From the NCBI GenBank assembly GCA_015179125.1, contig WHVA01000508.1:1-64000 (forward strand): a DNA stretch of 64,000 nucleotides. Direction: 5' to 3'. Under the pieces are notes generated by a model. The model saw nothing but the letters and a program-made list of their open reading frames with translations. It had not been told where the DNA came from and did no database searches. Shown here piece after piece: positions 43,547 through 55,985 of the stretch. The DNA is from Gautieria morchelliformis (taxonomy: Eukaryota > Basidiomycota > Agaricomycetes > Gomphales > Gomphaceae). Both the position numbers and the translations under genes were made by a program. The number at the start of each line of letters is the position of its first letter. The stretch's first letter is position 1.

Positions 43547-44533
43547 GTCCTATCGGGAAGCTCCCTTAAGAGTTTTAGCCAAGGTGGAGCACCTGCTGAG
43601 CGGTAGATACAAGAGAAGGAACGAGCGTTTGGAGCCGATCGCCAGCGAGGCCAGTGGGCGAAACAAAGCAGGGCTATACAAGGAGGGCGACAAAGGACAG
43701 GGAAGATCTTAAAGCGAAGTTGGGTATGAAGTCAAAGAAGACCGGCAGTGAACTGATCGCACGCATCAGGGTTATGTCGGGAGCTTGGCACCGCCCAAAA
43801 TAAAGATGATGGGGCTTATGTAATATTTTCTCGTGTGGCCGAAAGAGAATGGGCTCGAATTCGCAGAGCTAACTCGCCTTGCATCAGAGAAGATGACGGT
43901 CGCGATACGGTAGTAATGCAACATAAGACGTACGCTACCCGCCGTATGCCGAAAGCTCTATGATCAGCTTACTATGACTACCTGACAGTGATCGACTCGT
44001 AAAATGCTCAACGTCCCTAAGTATACGCGACCTAACGGGCCCGCCGCTCCGACTCACAAGGTACATAATCCACAGGTCCTGAGGTATGAAAGCGTATGTA
44101 TTTATCTGCTATACTGATGGGCAGGTGGTTTCCAATCAGTCCATGTCATGTTGGGCATCTTTGCCACAAAGTGAGATGAGCCTCTCGGCACGCTCCGGCA
44201 AGCCGCAATCCAGATACGGGACTTGAGTCGAGTTCGGGATGGACTTAGTTTGGTCATGTTTACTACAAACGGGCGGGATTTCCGGCATTATTAGTACCCG
44301 CAGGTCGCTGAGCGGATTCTGCCGGTGATGGGCAGTACTAGGCGCGATCTAAGGGCGGGGCGTCGTCACGGTCACGGTTCAGCCCCGCCCCCTTGTGCTC
44401 TTGTTTCATGCATCGCCCTTGACGACGCCTCCGCCATTCTCCACTATAAGAATATCATCTCAGCCACCACCTATCCTAACACCCACCCCAACAATCTCCG
44501 AGTTCTTGTTACATAGCTTCAACGCTTTGAACC
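43547..44533. other. Divergent intergenic region
   Basis: Between the lipase start and the next gene. A TATA element (CTATAAG, 44,444-44,450) lies 84 bp before the downstream ATG. Nothing else recognised. Confidence 0.5.
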
Positions 44534-45271
44534 ATGTCCTATTCCGCATTCTTCACTGCCGGATTGACTCTCGCCTCCCAGCCCCGTGACTACGAGTCGT
44601 TCTCGCCCTTGCAGATCAATGTACACCCTGGCACCCCCCGTCGGACCCGCAAGCGACGCTCATCGTTGACCATAGCCACTTCACCCATCAGCTCGATCAA
44701 GTCTCCCGCGAGAAACGCAAACGACGCAGCGAGAAGTGCGCTACGCAGTGCTAGTCCTAGAGACGGCACATTCTTCGAAGCGTTGCAAAGCGCGGCGCGG
44801 CCCAAAATGGCCAGGTACGTAGATCCTGTCTGTTGTCAACACAACCCTCAATACCTCCACGTCAGACGCAAAACTGTGAGCAGCCCTAAGGACCCCCCGT
44901 CTTTTCCGGCCCCTACAACCCCACTACCCACCGTTCCCACTCTTCACGTAGACCTTCCCAGAGGCCCATATACGCCATCTGCACCTATTACATCCACAGA
45001 AGACGTCTATCTGTCTTCACCCATAGCCGCCGACCCGCCTCGTCCTGCATATCATCCTGGATCTCTCCGCGCCAATCCAGCTCGCAAATCATCATTCATT
45101 CTTCCCATGGGGCGTGGAGCTCTATTGCCGAGCGCCCATGCTGGTAACATTCCTGACAATAACCTGAAAGGAGACCTCGACATGGACATACTGATGGAGG
45201 TCAAAATATCTCCTGCAGCGGTATGGTCTGATGACGAGGAGATAATGAAGGAGAACGGTGGAGACGTATGA
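44534..45271 (+). CDS. Disordered Ser/Pro-rich protein, unknown
   Basis: Not recognised. Two exons, 44,534-44,814 and 44,866-45,271, with a 51-bp intron (GTACGT donor, GTCAG acceptor) that is itself free of stops, so splicing is inferred from the motifs. About 228 residues. N-terminus MSYSAFFTAGLTL, then a basic patch TPRRTRKRRSSLTIA with several Ser-Pro sites, an Ala-rich helix (RNANDAARSALRSASPRDGT), a long Pro-rich linker, and an acidic C-terminus (WSDDEEIMKENGG). The basic patch could be a nuclear localisation signal and the Ser-Pro sites kinase targets. TATA box upstream at 44,445. Confidence 0.65.
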   Translation: MSYSAFFTAGLTLASQPRDYESFSPLQINVHPGTPRRTRKRRSSLTIATSPISSIKSPARNANDAARSALRSASPRDGTFFEALQSAARPKMARYVDPVCCQHNPQYLHVRRKTVSSPKDPPSFPAPTTPLPTVPTLHVDLPRGPYTPSAPITSTEDVYLSSPIAADPPRPAYHPGSLRANPARKSSFILPMGRGALLPSAHAGNIPDNNLKGDLDMDILMEVKISPAAVWSDDEEIMKENGGDV

Positions 45272-48209
45272 GTCTGTTTTGTTGTCTTCATGCTGTGATC
45301 ATTTGCTTTTTTGCTGTCGTTGTCTGCCTGGTGCATTGTATCATTACCGTCCGTTTTAATGACCTGTCGTAATATTTTAGGAGAAGGGGGAGTTACATGT
45401 ATGTCATAATCGCTTCTCGGTCCATCCCATTCTATTTGCTCACTTCTGTATGACTACAATACGCCGCATAAAATCCTAATATACATCAGCTATTCTCAGA
45501 GTTCATTCGCTCTAATGAGTCCTTCGAGCTCCCGAGTCGTCGTAGTTAATAGTGTATTGATGTTCTACAAATTTAGTGTCAAGCTTATCGATGGCGTTGA
45601 TAACAATATGGTTTGACTCAAAAAGACAACGGCACATGCCCCCTCCTTGCCAAGTCGCTAGTAGTCCTACCTTGCATCATTTTGTCTTTCATTCATCCTA
45701 TTTAATTCATTACTTCATTTTATCGTCTTCATTAGTGCTCCCTTCGTCATTTTATAGAGTTTGCAATTCTATAAAAATTGTTTGAGGAAACTGAGGTTCC
45801 TTCGGGCACCTTTGCGGAGGATATATACGATAAACATAAACATCTTTTTTCTCATCATTTTATTCGACGCCAAGCTAGGCTTACACATACTGCATGTACC
45901 TATTAAGTTCCTCCCCCCTCTAGTCAACACTAGTGATATTTGGTTATTGTCTTAGCATTTCCTGCGATAAGCTGACCGCTTCATATAATAACCAAGGGCA
46001 GCTGTTTTTACGGCATGTACAGATTTTCCGCAGTGTACAACGTTAGTGGGCCTGGAGGCGCCTGCACTGTGCAGGGTTATATCATGGGTCATGTTGGAAA
46101 AGTAGTAGTAGACCCTTACCCCTCCCCCGCCCCCGCTCCCCACACCCTCCGGTGGATATCCGGATCAATGAAGTTTTTAAGTTATCGAAGATAGTACTTG
46201 GGCCACGTGTAGTGCCGTAGCCGCTGGACGTAGGGAATCGGGATTCGTCTGGCCTAGGAGACGTATATTAGTAGTGATGTTATCATCCGGCCCAGGAGTT
46301 TCTCTTCATCGCGCGGGTGTTATTTGATTCCGACCGTTGTGATACTTCAGAGTATTGGACGTGTATTTGTACCGGGTATGTCACCCGCATCCCAGCCAAT
46401 TGCTGCTTTATAGTTTGCTCTTGACTCAGAGTTAGAGCTTGCAGTTGGTAGGATCGTGAAAGTGGCAATTGCACGGCTGAGCAATAAATCACACTCACAT
46501 CGTAGAAAACCGCCCAGCTCTAATCTGGGCTAGAACATCCTGGGGCCTCGTGAGACGCCCAAAGCGCCAGGCGGTGCTTCCGTTTACTGCCAGGTGATCC
46601 AACTGTTCCTGAGACTGGATACTGGGGAGAAGCATTGCCCTGAGCGCGATGCCGCGGCCCGCGCGCGTACGAACTGAGATGTCCGATCCTCTGGCAGGTG
46701 CTCGGCTACATTTCTATCTCCCAATTGAAGTCTGCCACCCCACACTCAGCTTGTCGGCGGCAGGTTAAGTGGCGTGTTCACTTCAGGCGTATTACCGTAA
46801 GCTGCTCGCTGATCTTGTTTTTTAAGAAGGAAAAACAGACGAAACCTGACAGGGACACGTACATCAGTGGAAATCGCATCCAATGGGGAGGGGCGGCAAT
46901 TATGACTCCTCTAGTCGAATGACTCAATGTCGGCCCGCAGCTACCTAGAAAACATTAGTTCATTGGCCCTCAAACACTATATATACGTGGCCTGTGCTTG
47001 TTCCCCAGACAAAATTCTCACCGATGGCTCAGACAAAAGGCGCCCAAATGAGGGCGTTGAACGTGTGAATAGCAAACAACAACGCGCATTGCAGTGAGAC
47101 TAGTACGAGAGCCCTAAATTATTAGCAGACGTTCAGTAGCGTTGCGACAATCACATTTTTAGGTTCGCCAAATACGTACCATTGGTATCTTACCGGATTC
47201 AGCAAACTTGATACTAATCTGATTACTTACTTGCCCTCAGGCAAGTTGCGTATGCCCCCGGATATCTCCGTCGCCATGCCGTGTGTATCACGTGCGTCCG
47301 CGACGCGTGGCGCTGCGGACCTTCATAACAGAGGTCAATTGCACTGCTGTAATTACAACTGATGTGGAATACTTCTATGAATATTTCATTGAGTATACCA
47401 CTAATCATCTAGTAGCCTGATGGTATGACGCCACTATCCTCCACAATATCGCCACGCCACACAACTTCAAGCTGGAAGACTGCCACGCGGACGCCCCTGG
47501 GACAGACAGTGAGTAGTAAGCCTGTCCTATGGAAATTAGGTTACTTACCTTGAATAAATATCATTGGGCCAAAGGGCCGTCGGTTCGGGCGTCATTCACG
47601 GTTTGGAACATGCCGAACAATCACAGAAATTGCGCGGCAGGTCTGCGGGTGACTACGATATGCGGTGCGACTGAAATCTAGATATTGTTGGGGGAGGCCC
47701 AATCAGCGCTTGCACGGTACTGGCGCTGACTCCCCAGGTCGTTTTTCATTTAAATATGGGTCTGGGCATTATACGATAGCTTGGCCAATCTTGATCCCAT
47801 GGCATTCTCACCCACTCAACGCCGGTATAATAGGCCGAAAGTTCCTGAAAATCCTTGGTCACAGTACTGGCCTTCGAACACAACCAATATGACCAGCCGG
47901 GCTGGCACAAACTGTACGTCACCGGTGGTATCTTAATGCTTAGCGCTCAACAGAGTCTTTCGCCACTGTCACGTTAATTATAATTCATCTCCCAGACCTC
48001 CCCGCTCCTCCGTCATCCTATCTCTCAGACCACACCTCGTCTCGAGAATATCTCCCCCAGGAATTGTCAGGTATATCTATGATAATGTCACTTGTAATGA
48101 CAGACTGATTTTGTACTATGAGGCAACTTTCTGCAGAATTCCAATCTTTTTGAAGCGTCACCTGGCCCCGTCCAGTATCGTACGTGTCTGAATAATCGTA
48201 TGAAATAAT
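45272..48209. other. Long intergenic region
   Basis: Nearly 3 kb without a convincing gene. Small frames on both strands lack domains. No LTR boundaries, TSDs or tandem arrays were seen. Could hold old degraded transposon DNA or a non-coding transcript. Confidence 0.45.
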
Positions 48210-48396
48210 ATGCTGAAAGCTACATCATTCAAAGGCTCAAGCTCTAGTCTACGCCACATGGCCGCCAATTCCGCCGAGTCAACGTCCAGCAGGCCATCTC
48301 TTCAAGGGCGAGTGCGTATTCCAAAGCCTTGGTCACTATCTACTCCAATAAGCTTTTTGCAAGCAGGCCCAGGGCTCTCAGGGCTCTTCCTCCCCC

Positions 48397-48917
48397 GTGC
48401 CACGGCGTATCTCGCCGCTTCCAGTAGAACATGTGTACTGCCTAATCAGCGAGCTCACCCACAGTCAAACATTCAACGCCTACGTTCGTGATATTCATGG
48501 CTCGCAGGCTTCGAAATTATTCGCTTGCAAGTTCAGCGGCTGTACGCATCCTACTGCCTTTTACACCGAGACAGAAGCAATACAGCATGTCCATTATACC
48601 CACCTTAACTTCCACAACCAAACTTTCGTTTGCGTCACCTGGTCGGTACCTGTAGCTGTTTCAACGCTCCCACACCACTAACACAATTTATAGTGGGGTG
48701 GTCTTTGCTCGCAAACAGGACGCCGTTCGGCATGTGAAAACCATGAATGACGGCAAGAAGTTTGTCTGCAGTGGTTGGTCAGTTATTCTTGCTGGTTTTA
48801 TTTATGCATGAAGTGATACGTTACGTTAGTCAAAAATCATACTCTCGCAAGGACTATCGCGACAGTCATCAAGAACGCTGTTTGGAAAGGAATTCCACGT
48901 ATACGTTCCGCGTATGA
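48397..48917 (+). CDS. C2H2-type zinc-finger protein, copy 1
   Basis: Three fingers spread over three exons (48,397?-48,641, 48,694-48,777, 48,830-48,917). Finger 1: FACKFSGCTHPTAFYTETEA...HVHYTH. Finger 2: CVTCGVVFARKQDAVRHVKT, with Asn where the last His is usual. Finger 3: CSGCQKSYSRKDYRDSHQER followed by C. Both introns (52 bp each) interrupt a Cys codon as TG|C. Upstream a Ser-rich frame (48,210-48,491) may be an earlier exon; the true start is uncertain. The RK-D-[AY] motifs in the finger helices are those of fungal DNA-binding fingers. Paralogue of the gene at 50,520. Confidence 0.6.
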
Positions 48918-50349
48918 ACATCGTGGATATAGGTGGTGTTGCGATGATTTAGAATTGTAGTGATTGTTTTAGGCGTAGTTTGTTCTCGGTTGCTTCTGTA
49001 TTTCTGGTGACTGTATCGTCGTGAGGCCCGCTGTTTTCGTCTGACTTATATATTCCGTGGTCCTGTTTGGCTATATGTTAGTATGTTATCGAGTAATACT
49101 GGTCTCATGTTGACATCAGCTCAGCCCAACGTCTTATATGCGTCCGGAGGCTGAAGGGGCATACGGCTTAGCGGCACAAATTTAAATGACGTGAGCTTTG
49201 TACAGAGATGAATAGCATCACTCCCTGAGCATCTCGAGCTGTATACTATACTTGTTAGATTTTCAAGACTGTTATGATTAAGCATGGGCTTTCAAGCTCC
49301 GATTTCGCAATTCCTCCCCGCGCATGCGCCAGATGATCCGATTTCTTCTCTCGTGACATAAACGTGAGTACGCGTGAGTACTTCGTACTTAGTATCGACA
49401 AATATCACATCGTGAGGGTTTCAGGTTGAGGTCAGCCTGCAATAGCCTTCTGCCATGCGGGGCTTTCAAGCTCCGATTTTGCAACTTGGCTCTGAGCCTG
49501 CTGATCCGTTTCATGCTCGTCTCTGAGATTGGGGCTCTGAACCTATATCTCCTGTATTAGCGACTCGATTATTTCACTGATGGTGTCGGGTTCGAACCGG
49601 CCATCACGGGGAAATCATTGGGGACTCGCACGGACGTGGCGGCACGTATGTATGATATGTGATCAGTCGATTCGTTCCTGATTCAATGGGTCATTACGTC
49701 ATTTAGAAAGCTAAAAGCATCGTTCTTGAAGGGTCCTCGTCAAGAAGGCTGAAAGAATGCATTTTCATCGTGTAGCCGGCCCAGTAAAGGCGTCAGGAGC
49801 TGACCGGGTTGCACGAGCGGCGACCTTTATACACCGAATTGACAGTTCCTCCTGTTTCCAGAGTCTTCCAGAGTGCGCTTGTGCTCATTACTTATGTCAG
49901 CTTCGGGTTCTCAAACCTTCCTGTTATGGTCGACTGGCACTGGATCTGGCACCCTATGAATCCATATAAGGATATAGCTTTTGCTTTAATTTGAAGTAGC
50001 ACGGTGGAGCCCCTGTCTACTCCCAGTCTTGCACCCTCGCATCGTCACTCTCTGTTCAACTTAAGCATGTTCAATTCGTTGGGTCTGTATATCCCGGGTG
50101 GTGCGTTCAGCTGCAGTCAATGGTTTCGGACATGCATCATGATTCGTCCGGTGCACTCTGATTCTGCGTACTTGTAAGAAGAGTACCTCACTTGGAGTCC
50201 TTCTGGCTCCAGCAACGTCTCCGCATTGTTACCTACGCCTATGACGAGTATGTCTCTCATATATGGAACATCCATCACATACAGCTTATTGTACCTTGTG
50301 TCATCTGATTCATGGTCAATTCTAACCATCGCTTTCATTCCTGTCAGCC
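48918..50349. other. Intergenic region with a short direct repeat
   Basis: No gene recognised. GGGCTTTCAAGCTCCGATTT occurs at about 49,285 and 49,460, each followed by GCAA. A hairpin with a TTCG loop lies at 49,578-49,605. Confidence 0.5.
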
Positions 50350-50519
50350 ATGGCCTATGGGGAAAACAGCGGTATACCTACCGGCACTGGCCCGGAACTT
50401 GATATTTTCACAGGCCAAGCTACACCGTTGGTGGGTACAGTCACATATATCCCACGCTCTAATCAATCTGGCACCAGCAGTGGCACACCTCCCAACGCGA
50501 AGTATCAAAGCGCAATGAC

Positions 50520-51032
50520 TTGCGTCAGCACCGTGATCATGCATACATCAGGACAGCGGATACGCGTATCCGAAGTCCGTACGAGCATGTATGCCAGATC
50601 GATTCCCCATGCCATGACTCCAGATATTTTGTATGCGCATATGAAGGATGTATGCACCCCGTTGGTTTCTATACGGCGCAAGAAGCTGCGGATCATGTCC
50701 GAGCCATGCACGTTCCTGACAAACCTTTCACTTGCATGACCTGGTTTGTTTTTCAGTGTGCCCGTTTCTCCCTGCACGTATTATTCTGATGTCTGTCTCT
50801 GTTAAGCGGCGCGTCATTCATGCGCAAGCAGGATGCTGTTCGCCACGTGAAAACCATGAACAGTGGGAAAATGTACAAGTGCCGCGTTTGGTTAGTGCTC
50901 TTCCGCCCACCATTTAGAGGCGCTCACCAGCCCTTATACCACAGCAAAGAAGCTTATTCGCGCAAAGATTATTGCTTGGTCCATGAGAAGCGTTGCTTGG
51001 GTAATGGAAATAGTGCAGCTTCTTCGTCATGA
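50520..51032 (+). CDS. C2H2-type zinc-finger protein, copy 2
   Basis: Same plan as the gene at 48,397. Exons 50,520?-50,743, 50,807-50,890 and 50,945-51,032; introns 63 and 54 bp again cut Cys codons as TG|C, and the middle exon is 84 bp in both genes. Finger 1 FVCAYEGCMHPVGFYTAQEA...HVRAMH; finger 2 CMTCGASFMRKQDAVRHVKT; finger 3 CRVCKEAYSRKDYCLVHEKR plus C. A leading frame 50,350-50,739 (MAYGENSGIPTGTGPELDIF) may contribute an N-terminal exon, in a different phase, so the start is open. About 130 residues from the fingers alone. Confidence 0.6.
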
Positions 51033-51896
51033 ACTCATCACGAGCACTCAATGGACTTCGCATGATTATTGATGGACTCGACGCGGACATGTTTCTGTGA
51101 GTCTGCGACTCTGGCTCTCAAATTAAGGACTGTAACGTAGAACCTGTCTTGATTACTCCCCATACCTCTGTCTTAATACTTCGTGCTTTGTATATGTTGT
51201 GAACGTTTTAGATACAGTTCGGCTCGTGTCATATAACAGACCAGGTTCGGTTTTGAAGCGCAAATGAGGGATGCGACGTAAACAATGAAAAACGTTTAAA
51301 AAAAACAGTATTCAATTTCAAAAAAAAATGTGTGTCATGCAGGCTCGGTGCACTTATACTGTCGTAATGTTTGATCGTTGAGTCTCTCCAACCCCTTGCC
51401 GCATTCGACAGACTCAGCGTCTTAATGTATCTATGAGGACTCGATTTTACAACCTCTACAGGAGTTGCTTACAAGGCCGATATGGCTTTACTGTAAGTAA
51501 TCTGCAGCAAAGCGCGAAGCCACTGAAATGCTTCTTCCAGCCCTTCCTATTATCATCAGTTTTTATAAGCCGAAAAAGATAACTTGGATCTCATTCTAGT
51601 ATATTCGACCCAGGCCGAGTTACAGTAATCATCGTCTTCCCCGTGCAGCCCGCCTTCTCTTTGTTGACCTACAAACACCACCGTGTCCACGATGGGCACG
51701 AGGACACGATCTTAAAACACTGTTAAAACTTAGTCGATTGTCGTCTGCTAGACCAAGGACTTCGCAGGCCTCTTGTATACAGTATAGGATTAGGCAATAG
51801 TGATCGATAATTCGGGATTGTGACGTGACGACAATCGGTCACAAAGGACGCGCCAACTGACGACTGAAGTACTGACCCTTGCAAGATTTCGAACTA
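51033..51896. other. Intergenic region
   Basis: No gene found. A-rich homopolymers near 51,298-51,330 may mark a polyadenylation area of the upstream gene. Confidence 0.5.
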
Positions 51897-53429
51897 TGAG
51901 CTCTGACAAGGAGACTCTCCTTTCTATGGGTTTCGATTCCACCCGTGTTGAGTGTATGCATAATCTATTGCATATCGAATAATAGCATACCAATCAGTGG
52001 AGCTGCAGGGGCACTCAAAGCCACTTCTAATCGTGGTCTTCAGCCAGCAATGGATCATATCTTAGAGAATGAAGGGAAGCCAGTCCCAGATCTTTCTGCC
52101 GCGGTTTCCAGTGGCGGTTCTAGCACGGCCGCAGTTGCCGATGAAGACGATGAAGACGCCGAAGCTGTTCGGGCTGTTTACGGTCCAGGCGGAAGTGGCA
52201 GCGTTGATCCTCAAGCCAAAGTACGTCTATTGTTACTTTCATCTACTCATGAGCCTCCTTGTTGTTTTGCTGAGGGAATATTCTAATGCTTGAACATAGA
52301 GTATTAAATGCTCAGAATGCGGCAAAATTTTCCGAGACGCCGCCATAGCCAACTTCCACGCGGAGAAGTCCGGTCATGACCAGTTTGAGGAGTCGACAGA
52401 GGAGGTTAGGTGTTTAGACTTTTCTATCGATTCTGCTGACTATACTATATATATAATCCAGATTAAACCATTAACAGAAGAGGAAAAGAAAGCAAAGCTG
52501 GCTGAACTTCGCGAGAAGATGGCCCAAAAGCGTGCGGCAAAGCAGGCTCAAGAAGTACTAGACAATAAGGCAAATGAAGCCATCAAGCGAAAAGCAGCGA
52601 AGGTCTGTTATAAAATTTTGTCATAGCGATAGCCTCTAAGGTCTCCACAGGATATGGGTGCTATCAAAGAAGACCTGAAGGCTAAGGAGGCTATCAAAGA
52701 GGCAGCGCAGCGGAAGAAAGGTTATTTTCGTCTATCACGGGTTAGACATAACGGCCAAACGCTGTTACCTTGTGATATTCACAGATAAAATTGAAGACGC
52801 CAAAGCCAAAGCGGCAATCAAAGCTCAAATTGAAGCAGACAAGCGGGAACGCGCCGAGAAAGCCGCACGAGAGAAAGCACTAAGACAAGGCGCACAGCCA
52901 CTACCGTCACAGCCCTCTTCGGCTCCCCCAGCATCTTCCAGTACTGCTGGGAAGGACTATAAGGAAACGAGGTTACAGGTACTGATACGCCTTTAGGTGT
53001 ATTACCTGACGCAGTACACTGACTACCTTCCACGCACGCTTTAGATCCGTCTTGCCACTGGTGGCCCACCTTACACAACCACTCTCCCTAGCGACGCAAG
53101 TGCGTTCTAATTATAGCTCCATTTCTCAGTTTCTGACCAGTTGTGCCAGCTCTGCGCGAGGTAGCCGAATTTCTAGCAGGCCAGACTCTCGCCGTCGATG
53201 TAGACAATGTCTCATTCGCCCAACACTTTCCCAGGCATGATATCGGTTCCCATATCCATCCTAGTCACCACTCATTCCCCCTCCCTTACACGATACAGGA
53301 AACAATTTAGCCCGGCAGATTTTTCTCGAACGTTGAAGGATCTTGGATTAACGCCGTCTGCTGTATGTGTAAAGCCGATTTACTAAATTTGGCGGCTAAC
53401 GAGATGCCCAGGTATTAATTGCATCGTGA
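51897..53429 (+). CDS. UBA-UBX domain protein, UBXN1/SAKS1-like
   Basis: Adaptor that links ubiquitinated proteins to the Cdc48/p97 ATPase. N-terminal UBA (KETLLSMGFDSTRVD...NRGLQPAMDHILENEG), a central zinc-finger-like CSECGKIFRD...H segment, a Lys/Glu/Ala-rich coiled coil, and a C-terminal UBX (LQIRLATGGPPYTT... FSRTLKDLGLTPSAVLIAS). Ten exons: 51,897-51,951, 51,998-52,220, 52,300-52,404, 52,462-52,602, 52,651-52,720, 52,785-52,978, 53,045-53,099, 53,150-53,234, 53,299-53,362, 53,412-53,429. Phases agree throughout. The eighth intron (53,235-53,298) is GC-AG. The FPR/FPK p97-contact loop appears as QHFPRKQF. Intact. Confidence 0.88.
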
Positions 53430-54113
53430 TCAAGGGACCCTGTAGTGTTATTAATAGTTGCAAGTACACAAGATTGCAAACGCTGACATTGTATCCTGGA
53501 ATCGGTAAGCGTTAGACATGGGAACAATAACATCTCTTGCTTGTGCATGGTCGATACTGCTCGTTTGCTTCGGCTGGCATTAGTCTATCACGGGAGTGAT
53601 GATACGGCCCGGGGAGCACAGCTTGAAAACGTCACCAGCCACAAGACGCTGCGAAAGTCTAGCATAACATTACACCGGTGCTTAGGTCTGTACATGCTAG
53701 GAACGGCGATTTGGAGGTCTCCGGGTTCGATCGGGTCTTGTCTCTTGACTCTTCTTCTCTTACAACGCCCAAGACAGGTGATGGTTAGGTGTGTTCCTAC
53801 TGTTCCAGTCATAATGGGGGACCTATTTGTCACTCGCCTCTAGGACGTGCTTATTTGAATTCTAATGAAAGGTATATGGTAAAAGAGGCCACTGCCATAA
53901 TGACCCTAACAGGAAACGAATCCGAACTGCGGCTCACTGCGAGATCCTGTAACGTTCTAACAGTACCCCAACTAGCTCGAAAGCTGCTATGCATATACTA
54001 GCAGAAGCCTTATGAGGAAACGGTGGAACACATAACCATGTCGAAAATTTGTATCTGATCAAGTACATGGACAGGAAGCATCGGACACGGGCGATGCCTG
54101 TGTAAACTTTGAT
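53430..54113. other. Convergent intergenic region
   Basis: Between the UBX and PEBP genes, which converge. Open frames here (53,541-53,843 and shadows) have no recognisable product. Confidence 0.5.
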
Positions 54114-54847
54114 TTAACCGGATCCCCAAAACCATATTAGCGCGACTGGCGCCAGGTCATACTTCTTGATCCACGCCGGTGCATCAAATGCTCTTCGTGC
54201 TTCAAATTTCTCTGCGCCAACATCGCTTGTAGTAAGCGAATGGTATGGATGTTCAGCGCTCGGCTCGCGAAGGAGTAAAATGAGGTATCGATGGGGATCC
54301 GCTCTGTGCGATGATATCAGCGCCAAGTCGACTTGGATATAAACCAGCCGTAAGACGGAGAGAACATACAACGGGTCTTTCTTTCCGGGTCCCAAATATT
54401 CTGTCAAAGGTGCTTTTTGGCTCTTTTCTGCTATGCTGGATTCAGAAGGACGTAGACCAGGCTGAATCCAATGCCTCCAATATGAGTATTTTGTGTCATG
54501 CGGAGTAGGGGCATCTGGGTCTGTCATGAGCACTGTGTATGTTGCATCTTCGTGTGCCGGCTGATTCTCTGTCAATAATTGTGGTTGGGTGCGCTTCAGT
54601 GACATTTGTGCACCTCAGCGGAAAATGATATCGTAGGTCTAGCTTCAGTCTGCTGCCACGCCAATCTCGCTGCTGCACTTGATCCAAGCGTAATTGGGTC
54701 AGAACCAGATGAAGGGTGTGTGAACGTCACAGTAAACTCAATCGGGTGAGATGAAGTTATCTGGGGAAGTAAATCAATTGGACCATAGGGAGGTGAGTTG
54801 GTAGGTGGGAATTGTTGTAGAGGCGACATGACACGGACACGGTGCAT
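54114..54847 (-). CDS. Phosphatidylethanolamine-binding protein (PEBP)
   Basis: PEBP/TFS1 family. Three exons: 54,614-54,847, 54,370-54,560, 54,114-54,303; introns 53 and 66 bp; about 204 residues. Ligand-site motifs are present: VLMTDPDAPTPHDTKYSYWR (D-P-D-x-P) and ADPHRYLILLLREP (the G-x-H-R equivalent). N-terminus DLLPQITSSHPIEFTVTF is the usual first strand. No signal peptide, so cytosolic; fungal relatives (yeast Tfs1) inhibit carboxypeptidase Y and affect Ras signalling, but the partner here is unknown. Second Met at 54,829 is an alternative start. Confidence 0.87.
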
Positions 54848-55125
54848 GCACTAGAGTGGAATATATATAGTACTCATGTCAGCACAACCGGACCGGGCGG
54901 AATTCTGTTTCCACGGCGCGGTTTGCTACTCTTTCAAGCGTGTCCTCTTATGCATGACACGTTGATATCCCAATTAGTCCCTACAATGGGCGTACTTAGT
55001 TCAAGTTAGTGAACAGGTAGTATTTTTCTTATATTGATGACCCAGATGTACTACTCCCCATTTGCGTAATAGTGCAAGAGCGGCGAGAAAATATGGTCAT
55101 TCTCTATACATCGTTTCGTTTAATT
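54848..55125. other. Short intergenic region
   Basis: TATATATAG at 54,863-54,871 on the PEBP upstream side is a plausible TATA. Nothing else seen. Confidence 0.45.
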
Positions 55126-55985
55126 CTGTACGGAATGCCAAGGCCGGCGCAACTATAATGAGATCGAAGGAATTGAGGTCTGGTATGGACCTAATGAGGA
55201 TAAACTGAATTACGTCAGACTCATCGACGCCCCGCATATACTTTTGGCCCACGACATTATTCACTGTCGCAAGGATATCCCTGTCTATGAGTGTAATATT
55301 GAGGTCGTTGTTGATGCCGTCCACTATAACATGGAGTCAGAACCTTTCGTCGAACCTGAAGCATGTAATGTTAATTTCTGATGATGTCGAGGATTGCCAG
55401 GCCACCGCGATGATTGAATTTTCTTCACGCGATCTGTTTCGATCCTGAAAAGCACGTTACGAATCGACAACCTGATGCTATGGCGTGGAAGCCCGTACAT
55501 CGTACAGCTCTTAGGGAGAACGGAGGAGGCGACTTCTAGACTGGTTTTTGAGAGGCATCCGCATGACCTTCTCGTTGCTGCAATATTTGTTAAATCAGGG
55601 TGAAGAGAGAGCGCACAATATCAAGCAGTGGATGCTTCAGCTTGTTGAAGGCGTTTCATTCTTGTACTCCCTTGGACTTGTACACCGCGATCTCGTCACC
55701 CGCAACATCCTAATCGGCAAACCAATTACCCTGGACTCCTATGCAGGCGATGCGGTTATACCTCCTACAGTGTCGTCACGCATCCTTGCAAGCTCCGGAG
55801 GTTCGCAAGGATGGGGGTTTCACACCGGCCAGTGGCACTTACTGCTTAGGATTTGTACTTTGGCAGTTGCTACTATAACACAATCGATAGATTCTTCAAC
55901 CAAGACTTCCCCCCCAGCCCCGTTTGACAAAATCTTCACGGAATGCATGAAGGAGGATCCTAACGAGAGACCAACTCTTGATTAA
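55126..55985 (+). pseudogene. Degenerate protein kinase
   Basis: Blocks of a small fungal kinase in several frames: an ORF over 55,126-55,380 (IEVWYGPNEDKLNYVRLIDA), then IVQLLGRTEEATSRLVFERH, then the catalytic loop LVHRDLVTRNILIG with the HRD Asp and the Asn kept, then SGGSQGWGF, YCLGFVLWQLLL in another frame, and the C-terminal ECMKEDPNERPTLD. The DFG/DLE magnesium loop is not found after NILIG. Frame changes between blocks are not all explained by introns, so it is probably dead. Alternatively a multi-exon g that I could not splice by eye. Confidence 0.6.

Noticed and set aside
49578..49610. tRNA-like T-arm (GGTTCGAACC) with pairing stem
   Set aside because: No matching 5' acceptor strand, D-arm or anticodon arm at the right distance on either strand; reads as a simple hairpin.
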